Positions 44,101-52,800 of a DNA stretch of 64,000 bases are shown one piece after another. Each line of letters starts with the position of its first letter. The first letter of the stretch is position 1. Below the pieces are notes generated by a model. The model had not been told where the DNA came from and ran no database searches. It worked only from the letters and a program-made list of their open reading frames with translations. The stretch covers positions 1 to 64,000 of the forward strand of contig JAHZIX010000022.1 of NCBI GenBank assembly GCA_022601195.1. The letters are read 5' to 3'. The translations under genes and the position numbers were made by a program. This stretch comes from Deltaproteobacteria bacterium. Lineage in GTDB: Bacteria; Acidobacteriota; Thermoanaerobaculia; Multivoradales; JAHZIX01.

Positions 44101-46815
44101 GCCCCGCGCCAGGCTGTGGCCCCCTAGCACCAGCTCTCCCCAGGCTCCCAAGGGCACCAATCGGAGAGAACGATCCAGCACCAGCGCTTCAACCCCCAAG
44201 ATCGGACGCCCCAAGGAAGGCGCTCCCCCAGAGGTGGAATCTTGCTGTCGGTCCAGGCAAGAGACCGCCCCAGCGGTGGCCACCACCGAACACTCACTGG
44301 GGCCATAGTGGTTGACCAGATCCCAGGAGAGACCCTGAGAGGGGCGACGACGCAGGCGATCTCCTCCCGTGAGGAGCACCCGTAGATCCAGATCCGCCGG
44401 GATCTCTTCGATCATCAATGCTTCCGCCAGAGGCGTCGGGGCAAAGGCATGAGTGATCCGTTGCTCCGCCAACCACCCCCACAAGCGGTGGGGGTCGACG
44501 CGCAACTCCCCATCGGCGATGTGCAGGGAGGCGCCGGAGGCGAGGGCTGGCCAAGTCTCCCAAACCGAAGCGTCAAAGCTCTGGCCAGCCAACTGGCTCA
44601 AACGGTGGCCGGTGCCCAGGGAGTAGGCTGTCAAATGCCAGCGAAGTAGATTGCTCAGGCCCCCATGGGTGGTCGCGACGGCCTTGGGGCGCCCGGTCGA
44701 TCCAGAGGTGTAGATGAGGTAGGCCAAATGCTCCGGATCTGGTGACGGTAGGGGCTTTTTCGAGTCCAGAGCACCCTCGACCCCGATCGTTCGCTCCCCC
44801 GTCTTTGGGCTTCCAACCCTGCGGTCTCCTGTTTCCAGGACGACGGTCTCGAGAACGACCGTCTCGAGGGCGAAGGCCGACGAACCCGAGCCCCCATTGG
44901 ACTCGTCTCGAAGGACTCCCCCTTCGGTCCGATCCAGATCGGTGATCATCAGGTGGGCGGCGCTGTCTTCCAGCAGGAACTCAATTCGTTCCTTGGGAAA
45001 ACTCGGATCGATGGAGAGAAACGCGCCTCCAGCCCGCAAGATCGCCAGCTGTGCCAGCACCAGTCGCACCGAGTTCGGCAGCAGAGTGGCGACCACGACC
45101 TCCGGACCGACTCCCCGATTCGCCAAATGAGTCGCTAGGAGCCGAGACAGATCTTCCAATCCTCCATAACCCAGCTCCAACTCTCCCGAGGCCACTGCCA
45201 AGGCGTCGGGGGAGGCTTCGGCCACAGCTAGGAATGAATCCACCACCGTGTTTCCTACCGGCTCCACATTCGACCCTTGATTCCATTCCCGGAGCAGCTG
45301 CCAGCGTTCCGCCGAGGACAACATGGAGAAATGAGAAACCGATTCGTGGGGCGCAGCGGTAGCCGCTTCCAAGAGATGGCAGAGATGGGCTACTAGCCGA
45401 TCGGCGGTGGAGGGGTCGAAAAGATCCGTGCGAAACATCAACAATCCATCGACAGCCTGAGGACCCTCCAGAAGATGAAAATTGAGATCGAATTGGCCCT
45501 CCTGTTGACGCAGACCTAGGCTCTGCCAACGCAGGCCGGCAATTTCTGCTTCGGCTTCGCTCTGTCCCAGCAGCAGAGGAAAGATCCCTCGGCGGTCCAT
45601 GCGGGGAGACTCCAGAGCGAAGGCGACATCGGCCAGGGGGGCTCGACTGGGGTCCCGAGCCACCCCGAGTTCCTCCACCACTTCGGCGAAGGGCAACTCA
45701 CCATGTTGCAAAGCCTCCAGGGTGGTCGATCCGACTTGTCGTAGAAAATCGAGAAAGATCGGTTGATCGGTGAGATCAGCCTCCAATGCCACCAGATTGA
45801 CGAAATATCCCACCGTCCCCTGGATCTCGGGTCGATCCCGACCGGACACCGGTGCCGCCACCAGGAGCCGCCTCTGGCCGCTCCAGCGAGACAACAGCAG
45901 TTGCACCAATCCGAGCATGGCAGCGAAAAAGGTCGACCCCGCGAGGCCAGCCAGGTGACGCAGACGCAGTGCCGCTCTCTGCGGCAGCACGAACTCCCGG
46001 GTGGCGCCAGCGAAGGTCTGCGCAGCGGGGCGCGGACGATCGAGAGGCAATTCGAGCACCGGCGGCTGATCGCCCAGTCGATGACGCCAATAGCGGCGCA
46101 GGGCAAGGCCCTCTTCCCCCGCCAAATGCTGCCTCTGCCGGTCGACAAACATCCGGTAACTTTCCCCCGAGGGCGCCAAGGGAGAGAGAGTCCCCAAAGA
46201 GGAGGGCCCCGGAGAATCGAGCCCGGGGAGCCATGCCGGATAGAGCTGATGCAACTCTTCCAGCAAAACACCGATGGACCAAAAATCTACCGCGATGTGA
46301 TGGAAGACCATCACGAGAGCGTCTTCCTCCAGAGCTTCTCCCTCGAGCGCTCCTTCCTTGGGAGCCAGCCGAAACAGCCCGAATCGGCATGGGATCTCCT
46401 CTGCCAACCGGAAGGGCCGCTGGGTGAAGGCCTCTAGGGCTTCCCGAAGCTGCCCTTCTCCCCAGGACCGACCGTCGAACACTTCCAGGGCGAAAGCCGA
46501 TGCCGGTACCAGGCGCTGATAGGGCTCCCCCTGCCTTTCCTCGATGACGCAGCGCAAGCTCTGGTGCCGTTCCAAGAGCTGCCCCAGAGCCTGCTCCAGA
46601 GCACCCTTATGAAGGGGCTGTTGGTTGGAACCAGCGCGAATTCGGGCTCCGAAAACAACGTTGTAAGCCCAGCTCTCCGGGTCCAGCCCTTGAACAAACC
46701 ACAGGGCCCGTTGGCCCGCCGACAAGGGGTAACCGTCCTGGGCTACCCGTTCCTCCAAGAGGGTCCGCAGCCGTTCCCGGCGCTGCTTTGAGGCCGCTGC
46801 TCCCTGGGCTGCCAT
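38182..46815 (-). CDS. Hybrid NRPS-PKS 3: C-A(Leu-like)-PCP-KS-AT-KR-ACP
   Basis: This 2877-residue protein joins an amino acid to the growing chain and then extends it with malonate. Rough residues: C 25-470 (HHIAVDFWS); A 520-1050, my specificity letters D-A-W-F-L-G-H-V-V-K, one change from the known Leu code; PCP near 1105 (GGHSLLLAR); KS 1175-1600 (TACSTS, the amino-acyl-accepting hybrid type by context); AT 1740-2040 (GHSIGEY, HAFH, so malonyl); KR 2465-2640 (GGFGGVG, Tyr in ADYAAAN); carrier near 2770 (PCP-like GGHSLMG); tail with LSDEAVDSLL. With KR and no DH, Leu plus malonyl would give a 4-amino-3-hydroxy acid, i.e. a statine-type unit. The ATG lies inside the stop of the preceding gene (TGATG), so translation is coupled. 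A GTG one codon earlier is possible. Confidence 0.95.
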   Translation of the reverse strand: MAAQGAAASKQRRERLRTLLEERVAQDGYPLSAGQRALWFVQGLDPESWAYNVVFGARIRAGSNQQPLHKGALEQALGQLLERHQSLRCVIEERQGEPYQRLVPASAFALEVFDGRSWGEGQLREALEAFTQRPFRLAEEIPCRFGLFRLAPKEGALEGEALEEDALVMVFHHIAVDFWSIGVLLEELHQLYPAWLPGLDSPGPSSLGTLSPLAPSGESYRMFVDRQRQHLAGEEGLALRRYWRHRLGDQPPVLELPLDRPRPAAQTFAGATREFVLPQRAALRLRHLAGLAGSTFFAAMLGLVQLLLSRWSGQRRLLVAAPVSGRDRPEIQGTVGYFVNLVALEADLTDQPIFLDFLRQVGSTTLEALQHGELPFAEVVEELGVARDPSRAPLADVAFALESPRMDRRGIFPLLLGQSEAEAEIAGLRWQSLGLRQQEGQFDLNFHLLEGPQAVDGLLMFRTDLFDPSTADRLVAHLCHLLEAATAAPHESVSHFSMLSSAERWQLLREWNQGSNVEPVGNTVVDSFLAVAEASPDALAVASGELELGYGGLEDLSRLLATHLANRGVGPEVVVATLLPNSVRLVLAQLAILRAGGAFLSIDPSFPKERIEFLLEDSAAHLMITDLDRTEGGVLRDESNGGSGSSAFALETVVLETVVLETGDRRVGSPKTGERTIGVEGALDSKKPLPSPDPEHLAYLIYTSGSTGRPKAVATTHGGLSNLLRWHLTAYSLGTGHRLSQLAGQSFDASVWETWPALASGASLHIADGELRVDPHRLWGWLAEQRITHAFAPTPLAEALMIEEIPADLDLRVLLTGGDRLRRRPSQGLSWDLVNHYGPSECSVVATAGAVSCLDRQQDSTSGGAPSLGRPILGVEALVLDRSLRLVPLGAWGELVLGGHSLARGYHGRAAQTAQTFVPHPWPRRPGERLYRTGDRVRHLADGQVDFQGRLDLQVKVRGFRIEPGEIERALLALGEVSAAVVEVRHHEQRGPQLVAYVVPRDSGAHQTGSRELGAQETSQRLREQLEAVLPPHLVPGAFVSLDEFPLNASGKVDRKALPAPPEAAVSSRGMPRGEMEGLIAEAWAEVLGVQGVGREKNFFEAGGHSLLLARLATLLEEKLGRAFTPVELLRFPTIGSLAEHLEPISKESVRAPQQDSVAASSLDRGRRESIAIVGVAGRFPGANNVDELWRLLSDGKEAISPLTEEDLIAAGVPEEDRRHPRYVPVASRLAGIADFDAAFFGLSPREAEILDPQQRLFLECSWEALEDAAYVPGGDDRTGVFAGLTKSSYLSRHLETRPELVRSVGAYQLTLANDKDFLPTRVAYRLGLRGPAVAVQTACSTSLVAVHMACQSLRQGECDVALAGGVSVRLPQEAGYRYESGMILSPDGHCRPFDEQAGGTVGGNGAGVVALKLLSAALRDGDSIRAVIRGSAINNDGSLKAGYTAPSVPGQALAISTALESAGVEPASIGYVEAHGTGTVLGDPIEVEALNQVFGSVRGGSLGAGISKAGSAKPNEANSGGASADGVIALGSIKGNLGHLDAAAGITGLIKTVLCLEQGEIPPSLHFETPNPRINFAGGPFRVQRQSGPFPRRGSLPLRAGVSSFGIGGTNAHAVLEEAPQNPATVPGSPFEILPLAGRTETALNSSQERLAEHLERMGARGEISAKISASGPEAEGALGDVALTLQTGRRAFQERSFVVCRSLEDAAAALRDPARRLQRRAAEPSRPVAFLFPGQGSQYFTMAQGLYHHFEVFKREVDRCADLLQEDLGLDLRSVIFSPQFSAESSAHLSGGGVKGGPETETARKSAEDRLRGTALAQPALFAVQYALASLWRSLGVEGEALLGHSIGEYVAACWAGVMELPVALRLVAARGRLIQDLPGGSMVSVGMGEESARELLAELTALGTPLDLAALNGPTHTVLSGSSEAIAAVTELLEERGVDHRSLHTSHAFHSRLLDPALGAFREVVEKVDLKAPSTPFLSNVTGTWILPEEATDPEYWVEHLRRPVRFLPALEELGERYQLLEVGPGRSLSTFARAATGEAAISTLRHPRRREDDLKVFLEACGRLWLAGTDLNWVALHGPARRRLHLPTYPFERQRFWVEPGVAQTSTSPSPSPRPQRLAREEWFHRPAWRSAPPLLGEAKGGGHPVQDGASDLACGEMPEESPASGSGAYLLYLDPEGIGEALARRLRQNGKRVVTVAIGKVFESLGADAFAIHPARPEDTMSLLGALGDQLPRHFVHLWNCGPVASALPSAEALRHRQELSFSSLIALAKALPEEGLPESRQPKSGQPKPALPKPAQSESKKSGHLQLLVASQGVYRVLAADPVDPARALLLGPCRVLPLEQPALTCRHVDLPSQEEVSVEDLADLLARELTARELTDQDPAAPAGIPQDSSVYVAWRGGQRWHRCFEPTPLPQVSGPRLAESFSDGLPSSGSPPPSGSSRSPEAPKAFETHPVLRPKGVYLITGGFGGVGLEVAHYLAKRAAARLVLVGRHPLPAQGAWQQRLERDGGEVLALAADVTDEESMGSALAAARERFGALHGVIHAAGMAGGGLTRYREAAAMEEVLAPKLQGTWVLAKLLAGDSLDFTLLCSSLTSELGGLGQADYAAANAFLDSFSESGWLPSVTTVNWDLWRGLGMAQLPLPEDLASLRKAMEAFAMSPLEGCEVLERAIASPLRRVAVSTTDLARRLAGEIYPSLGGEEFARPGEPAEPSSSGSKSLRTPPPPAASPSSLEVPGRGLEAMVARLWQELLGVEAVGIHDDFFELGGHSLMGTRVLARLEDEVGLSLPLSALFEHSTIAQLAAELERRGAEPKEVPLPSPKVVPIQEAPLQDVDSQGLDPISVSLFEDPGDHPELSDEAVDSLLLTLLAEEV
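39905..39979 (-). repeat. In-frame 15-bp repeat in the AT-KR linker of NRPS-PKS 3
   Basis: Five 15-base units (tttggctgtccagac type) encode Lys/Pro/Gln pentapeptides such as SGQPK and PALPK. They fall in the structural region between AT and the catalytic KR, where a flexible insert is tolerated. Confidence 0.85.
44824..44868 (-). repeat. In-frame 15-bp repeat in the adenylation domain of NRPS-PKS 3
   Basis: Three units (gacgacggtctcgag type, two nearly identical) encode LETVV-LETVV-LETGD. They sit before the YLIYTSGSTG motif, at the same loop as the arrays in the other adenylation domains. Confidence 0.85.
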
Positions 46816-49800
46816 CACGACGCCACCGTCCCTTCTAGACGTTGCAATAGCCCCTCCGCCTCACCTATCGAGAGCTCGTCGACACGATCTAGTAATGCGA
46901 GAGCTTCGGCGGCGCTGATCGCCGGACTGGCTGCCGGCGCCGGAGCGCCCGGCTTGGAGCTTCCCCTCGGAAAAACCTGAGCGGCATTCTCTTGGGATTG
47001 TTCAGACGCCCCCCCATCAGCGACCTCCTCCTGTGACCTCACCGCACCTGCTAGAGCAGCCGAGGAGGACTCGGAAGAAGGCTGGGGGGGGGCGACGGAT
47101 TGCCGGCCAGCTAGTTTGCCAGCTAGCTGCTGGGCTACGTCCTTTAGAGTGACACCACCAAGGAGCCTCGCCAGGGGCACTTCGATCTCCAGGTCCGTCT
47201 GGAGCCGGTTACGCCACTCGACGGCCACCAGAGAATCGAGCCCCAGACCCGTCAAGGGAACGTCCTCAGACAACCGCCCGGGCGGAATCTTCAACACGTC
47301 TCCCAGGCCCTGGCGTAGATAGCCTCGTAACGTCCGCTGGCGCTCTTCGTCGGAAACCGATCCGACAATCTGCGCCGCGGTGGCTGCCTTCCCGAGAGCT
47401 CCCGCCTCCACCGAGCCCCCCGACGCCTCCTGCCCTTCCCGAGCTTCAGCGAAGAGATCTGCCAACAAGGGGGAACGCCCCAGCTCTGTAGCCGAATCGC
47501 GCAGCCGGCTCCAAGAGGCGGGCAGCACCAACACCTGGGAAGGCGAAGCAGCGGCCAAGGACTCGAAGAGATCCAAAGCTGAGGCTGGTTCCAGGGTACC
47601 GAAGCCGAGATCAGCCAAATGCTCGGCGGCTTCGGCCTTTCGAGCGGCGAAACCTACCTCTGACCACAGCCCCCAGGCGATGGAAACGCCGGGCAATCCC
47701 AAGGCACTGCGATGGCTGGCCAAGGCATCGAGGAAGGCATTGGCAGCGCTGTAGTTGGCTTGACCGGGATTCCCCAACAGTGATGCTGCCGAGGAGAACA
47801 AGACAAAGAAATCGAGGGGCTGTTGACCGAAAGCTTGGTGCAAAGCCCACGCTCCCAGCACTTTGGGCCGCAGGACCGCATCGAGAGATTCCGGTGTCAA
47901 CTCCGCCAGGGCACCATCCTCCACGACGCCGGCCGCGTGCACGACCCCAGCGGTTTGCGGCCAATCCTGCTGCGCCAATCTCGCCGCCAAGGCTTCCAGG
48001 GCGTCGCTGTCCGCAACGTCGAGAGCCACCGCTTCAACGCGAGCTCCCGTGGCACGCCAGGCCGAAACGGCCTCCAATGCAGCTGCTTCCACGAGCCCCC
48101 GTCGACTCAGTAGAACCAGCCACCGAGCGCCCCGCTCCACCAGCCGCCGAGCCACTTCTAGCCCCAGACCGTTCGTGCCGCCGGTAATCCAGTAGGTTCC
48201 CTCACTGCGCACCTGCAAAGGAGAACCGGGAGCCGGCGCAGCAGAACGCACCAATCGGGGCACATAGACGCTGCCCCACCGCCAAGCCATTTGGCTCTCC
48301 GCCGAGGGTAGTTGCAGGGCGGCGAGGAGGGAAGCAGAGGCATCTTCCGGTAGCGCACCTCCGTCCAGATCCACGATCGCCCCAAGTAGCTCCGGTTGTT
48401 CGTGGGCGGCTACTCGAGCCAGTCCCCATAGAGGTGCTTGGGCCAGGACGACGGGGTCATCTGCGTCGTCCACCGCCACAGCCCCACGGGAAGCGAGCCA
48501 AAGCCGCGGAGGGCTCTGCCCACCCCCAAGAGCCAGCTCCTGAAAAAGCTGTAAAGGAACCGTCGATGTGAGAATTCGACTTTGCCACAGGAGATCCGAG
48601 GAAGGACTGTTGCCGCCTGAATCCAGTTTAGCGGCCTTCGATTCACCCGCGTCCGGTTCGCCAGCGTCCGGTTCGCCCGCATCTAAGGCCCACAGATAGA
48701 CGATTCCTTGGATGGGGGCCGTCGCCGCCGCCACCGCCCGGTGCAGTCCTTCTCGCACGGCCACCGGATCCCCGACGTCGACCCACTGAGACTTACTGGC
48801 TTGGGGCCGTTCTCCTCGAGCAGACGAGCCGGCCTGCAGCACCACCACTTGATCCCCCCGTTGCCCTAAACGGTTTGCGAGGGCTGTGCCCACCCCTTGT
48901 CGATCCGCAAAGATCAGCCAACAGCCCGGCTCGGTACCCGCTGGCGCTGCGCCGGAGGCCGACGCCTTAGAGCCCTTCGCATTGGATGCTGAAGAGGGCA
49001 CGGGTCGCCAATGAGGTTCATAGAGCCAATCTTCCGGCTTCTGCGGCAACCCGCGGGATCCCTCCTCTTGTTGAGCTGAGGCAGACACTCCCGAGGCAGA
49101 CACTCCTGAGGCAGACGCGCTCGGGGAAAAAGCGCTCGAGGCCCTTCGCACCTCCAAACCTCGAGTGTGAGCAACGATCTCACCGTCTTCCTCAAACAGG
49201 GTGACATCGACCGTCAACGCCTCCCCCATCGAAGCTCCATCCCCCGAAGGCTCGGTCGCTGCCACCCCCTCTCGGATATGAACCCAGAGGGAAGTCGGCG
49301 ACTCTGGCTCTTCCTCTTCACCAGATCCAGAGACGGAGGATCTAGAGAAAGAGACCCCTAGGGAGAAACCTGCGCAGCCGGTGGGGAGCCAAGGGAATTC
49401 TCGTCCGCCCGCTGCCTCATCTCGAGGAAGCAAACCAGCTGCGGCTTGCCACCCAACGTCCAAAACCCCCGGATGGAGGGAGAAAAAGTCTCTCTCCTGT
49501 TCCACCACCGCAGGAATTTCGATCCTCCCCAGGGCTTCCCTGACCGGGGCCTCTGCCGCCCCACTCCAGAGATCCACCAGGCCCTGGAAACGATCCCCAT
49601 ATTGGTAGCCCAATTGGAGCAGGCGGTTCTGCTGGTCCTGTAGCTCCACCCGTGTCGAGCATCGAATTTGCAATTCCTCGAGGACCCGGCGAGGCCCCTC
49701 TTCCCCCGCCTCCATCGCAGCGGCCTTCGCCGACAAATGGAGTCGCCAGGGTCCCTGGGCCAGTCGGCTGTAAATTTCCACCGCGGCGGTGCTGGAACCG

Positions 49801-52800
49801 CCTCCTTGACCGGGATTCGGGACACCTGCTCCTGAGCTGCCCTCCCCTGACCTGGCCGCCTCATCGCCACCCTCCAACCAGCAGCGGGTTTGCAGCTCGA
49901 CTCCGGGAGAGCCATCTTCCAGGTCCTCAGAAGAGACCACCAGGGCCTCTTCTAGGCTCACCTCTCGAAGCTCTACTGCTGTCTCCAGGGGGAGAATAGA
50001 CCGAGCTGCCGCCAGGGCCATTTCAAACCAGGCAGCGCCGGGGAAAACGGCTCGGCCACGGACCTGGTGATCGCCCAGCAGACCTCGGGCAACCTCTCCG
50101 ACGGTGCCTTGCCAGAGGTTTTCCAGCGCCGCCCCTGGCTCTCCTCCAAGCGGCTCTTTTCGCCCAGCCAATTCCAAGCGGCTCCCCAGGAGAGAGTGCT
50201 CCAGGACTGCCCCTTCCACCCCACTCGAGGCCCTGGAGCGATGGCCGGTGCCGACGTTCTCGAGTCTGCGGAACCAATACCGCTCCCGCTGCCAGGGATA
50301 GAGGGGAAGCTCCAAAGCTCCCGATGGCCTCCCCTTCCGGCGGACTTCTCTAGGATGAAGCTGGGCTGAATTGGCAACCTGGGCTGAATTGGCAAGCCGG
50401 GCTGAGTCAGAGCTGTCCAAGGCGTTCCAATGAGGGTTCCGCCCCTGGGCGTAAAGCTCTCCCAGGCTGGTCAGGAGGCTTCTTCTCTCCTCTTCCTCCC
50501 GCCGCAGGGAAGGCAGGGCTTGCACCGAGGTCCGACTCGCGCCGGAGCCGCGCTGGGCGGCGATCTGGCCGATGGCTCCCACCACCAAGGGGTGGGAGCT
50601 GATCTCCAAGAAGGTCTCGACGCCTTGGCCCAAGAGAGTCTCTACGGCAGCAGCGAAGCGCACCGGCTGGCGCAGGTTCCGTTGCCAATAGAGGGCATCG
50701 AGAACCTCTCCGGAAATCTTCTCGCCGGTCACCGTGGAAACCATGGGAATGGCCAAGGGGTTCGGCTTCAAATCCGCCAGAGTTGCACCCAGCTCATCGA
50801 GTAGGGGCTCCATGTGGGGGCTATGGGCAGCCACATCCACCTTGACCGGCCGGCAAAAGATCTCTCGGGCTTCTAGGCGACCTTGAATTTCCCCCAGCGG
50901 ACCCGCTTCACCGGAAAAAGCCACAGCGCTGGGACTGCTGTAGACCGCGATGGAAGCTTGTCCCGGCATTTCCTCGAGTACCTCGGCCAGAAGGGCTTCG
51001 GCCTCCGCGGCTCCCACCTCGGCTGCCAGCATCGTGCCGTGACCGCTGGCTCGGCGCATGAGACGGCTGCGATGGCAGATCACCCGAGCTCCTTCCTGCA
51101 AGGTAATCCCACCGGCGATGCAAGCCGCCGCAACTTCCCCCAAGCTATGGCCGACGACCCAATCCGGTCGAATTCCCCAGGACTGCCAAAGGGCTGCCAG
51201 GGAAACCTGGACGGCAAAGATCAGCGGCTGGATGATGTCAATTTCCAGTAAACGGGAAGAGTCCACACCCCGGGCTAGCTCCTCCAGGGGAGACCAATCC
51301 ACCTCCGCCTCCAAGGCGGCAGCCACCTCTTCCAGGCGACGGCGGAAAACCGGTTCCTGGTTCATCAGCTGGCATCCCATAGCCGGCCATTGGGAACCCT
51401 GGCCGGAGAAGACGAAAGCCATTGGGGCAGGGCCCACCGCGGGGCGCTGCCCTCGAGCCAAGCCTGGATGAGGTTCTCCTCGGCTGGAGGCTTCTAGGCC
51501 AGCCAGCAGCTCATCCAAGTCCGAGGCCACCACCGTTAGCCGATGGTCTAGATGCCCACGGCGTAAAGCCAGAGTGTCCACGAGCTCTCCCAGTGGGGGT
51601 CGGTGGAGCTGTAGCCAAGGGATCAATTCCTCCACCCGCTGAGCCAGGGCTGCTGGGTTGTGGGCGGAGATGGGAGCCAGCTCCGGGAGCCCGTTCACCG
51701 AGGGAGACTCTTCTCCCTGGGAAACGTCACCTTCGACGGCTCCCCGGGGCGCCTCCGCCAAAACCACATGAGCGTTGGTACCGCCGAAGCCAAAGGAGCT
51801 GACACCAGCTAGACGAGGCGCTCCGGAAGCCGGCCAGGGCTCGCCGGCCCTCTGCACGCGGAGCCCCAGGTCCGCGAAGTGAATTCGAGGGTTCGCCTCC
51901 CGGTAGTGCAGGTTTGGCACTCTTTCCTGGTGATAGAGGCTCAAAGCGACCTTCATCAAACCAGCGACCCCGGCAGCGGTTTCCAAATGGCCCAGGTTCG
52001 TTTTGATCGAACCGATGGCACAGCGCTCACCCTCTTCCCTGCCTTCTCCCAGGACCGCACCAATGGCCTGAGCTTCGATGGGATCTCCGAGAGGTGTACC
52101 GGTTCCATGAGCTTCGACATATTGCACCTGGCGTGGATCGACTCCAGCCCGGCTGTAAGCCTGGGAGAGCATCTGACGTTGAGCCTCCGGGTTGGGAGCC
52201 GTCAGGCCATTGCTGCGGCCATCTTGGTTCACCGCTCCCCCCCGCACCACCGCGTAGATGCGGTCGCCGTCGGCCTCCGCCTGGCTCAGGGGTTTGAGCA
52301 ACACCAAGGCGACGCCCTCGGAGCGGACATAGCCATCGGCTCTGGAGTCGAAAGCCTTGCATCGACCATCCGATGCCAGGAAACCACCCTGTGAGAAATT
52401 GACGGTGACCTCCGGCGACAGCAAGACATTGGCCCCACCAGCGAGAGCCACCGAGCAATCACCTCGCCACAACCCGTGGCAGGCTTCCAAGATGGCGACC
52501 AGAGAAGAGGAGCAGGCGGTATCCACGGCCAGGCTTGGTCCCCGAAAATCGAAGCAATAGGAAATGCGGTTGGCTGCGATAGAGAGAGCGCCACCGGTCC
52601 CGGAGTAGGCATCGCTGGAGCGAGAATCCTCGAACAGCCATCGCCCGTAGTCGCTCATGCCAATGCCCACGTACACTCCCGCGTCACTTCCGGAGAGGCT
52701 TTCCGCCGGCACCCCTCCATCTTCCAGGGTCTCCCAGGCAACTTCCAGGAGGAGGCGCTGTTGGGGATCCATGCGCTCCGCTTCCCGCGGTGAGATTCCA

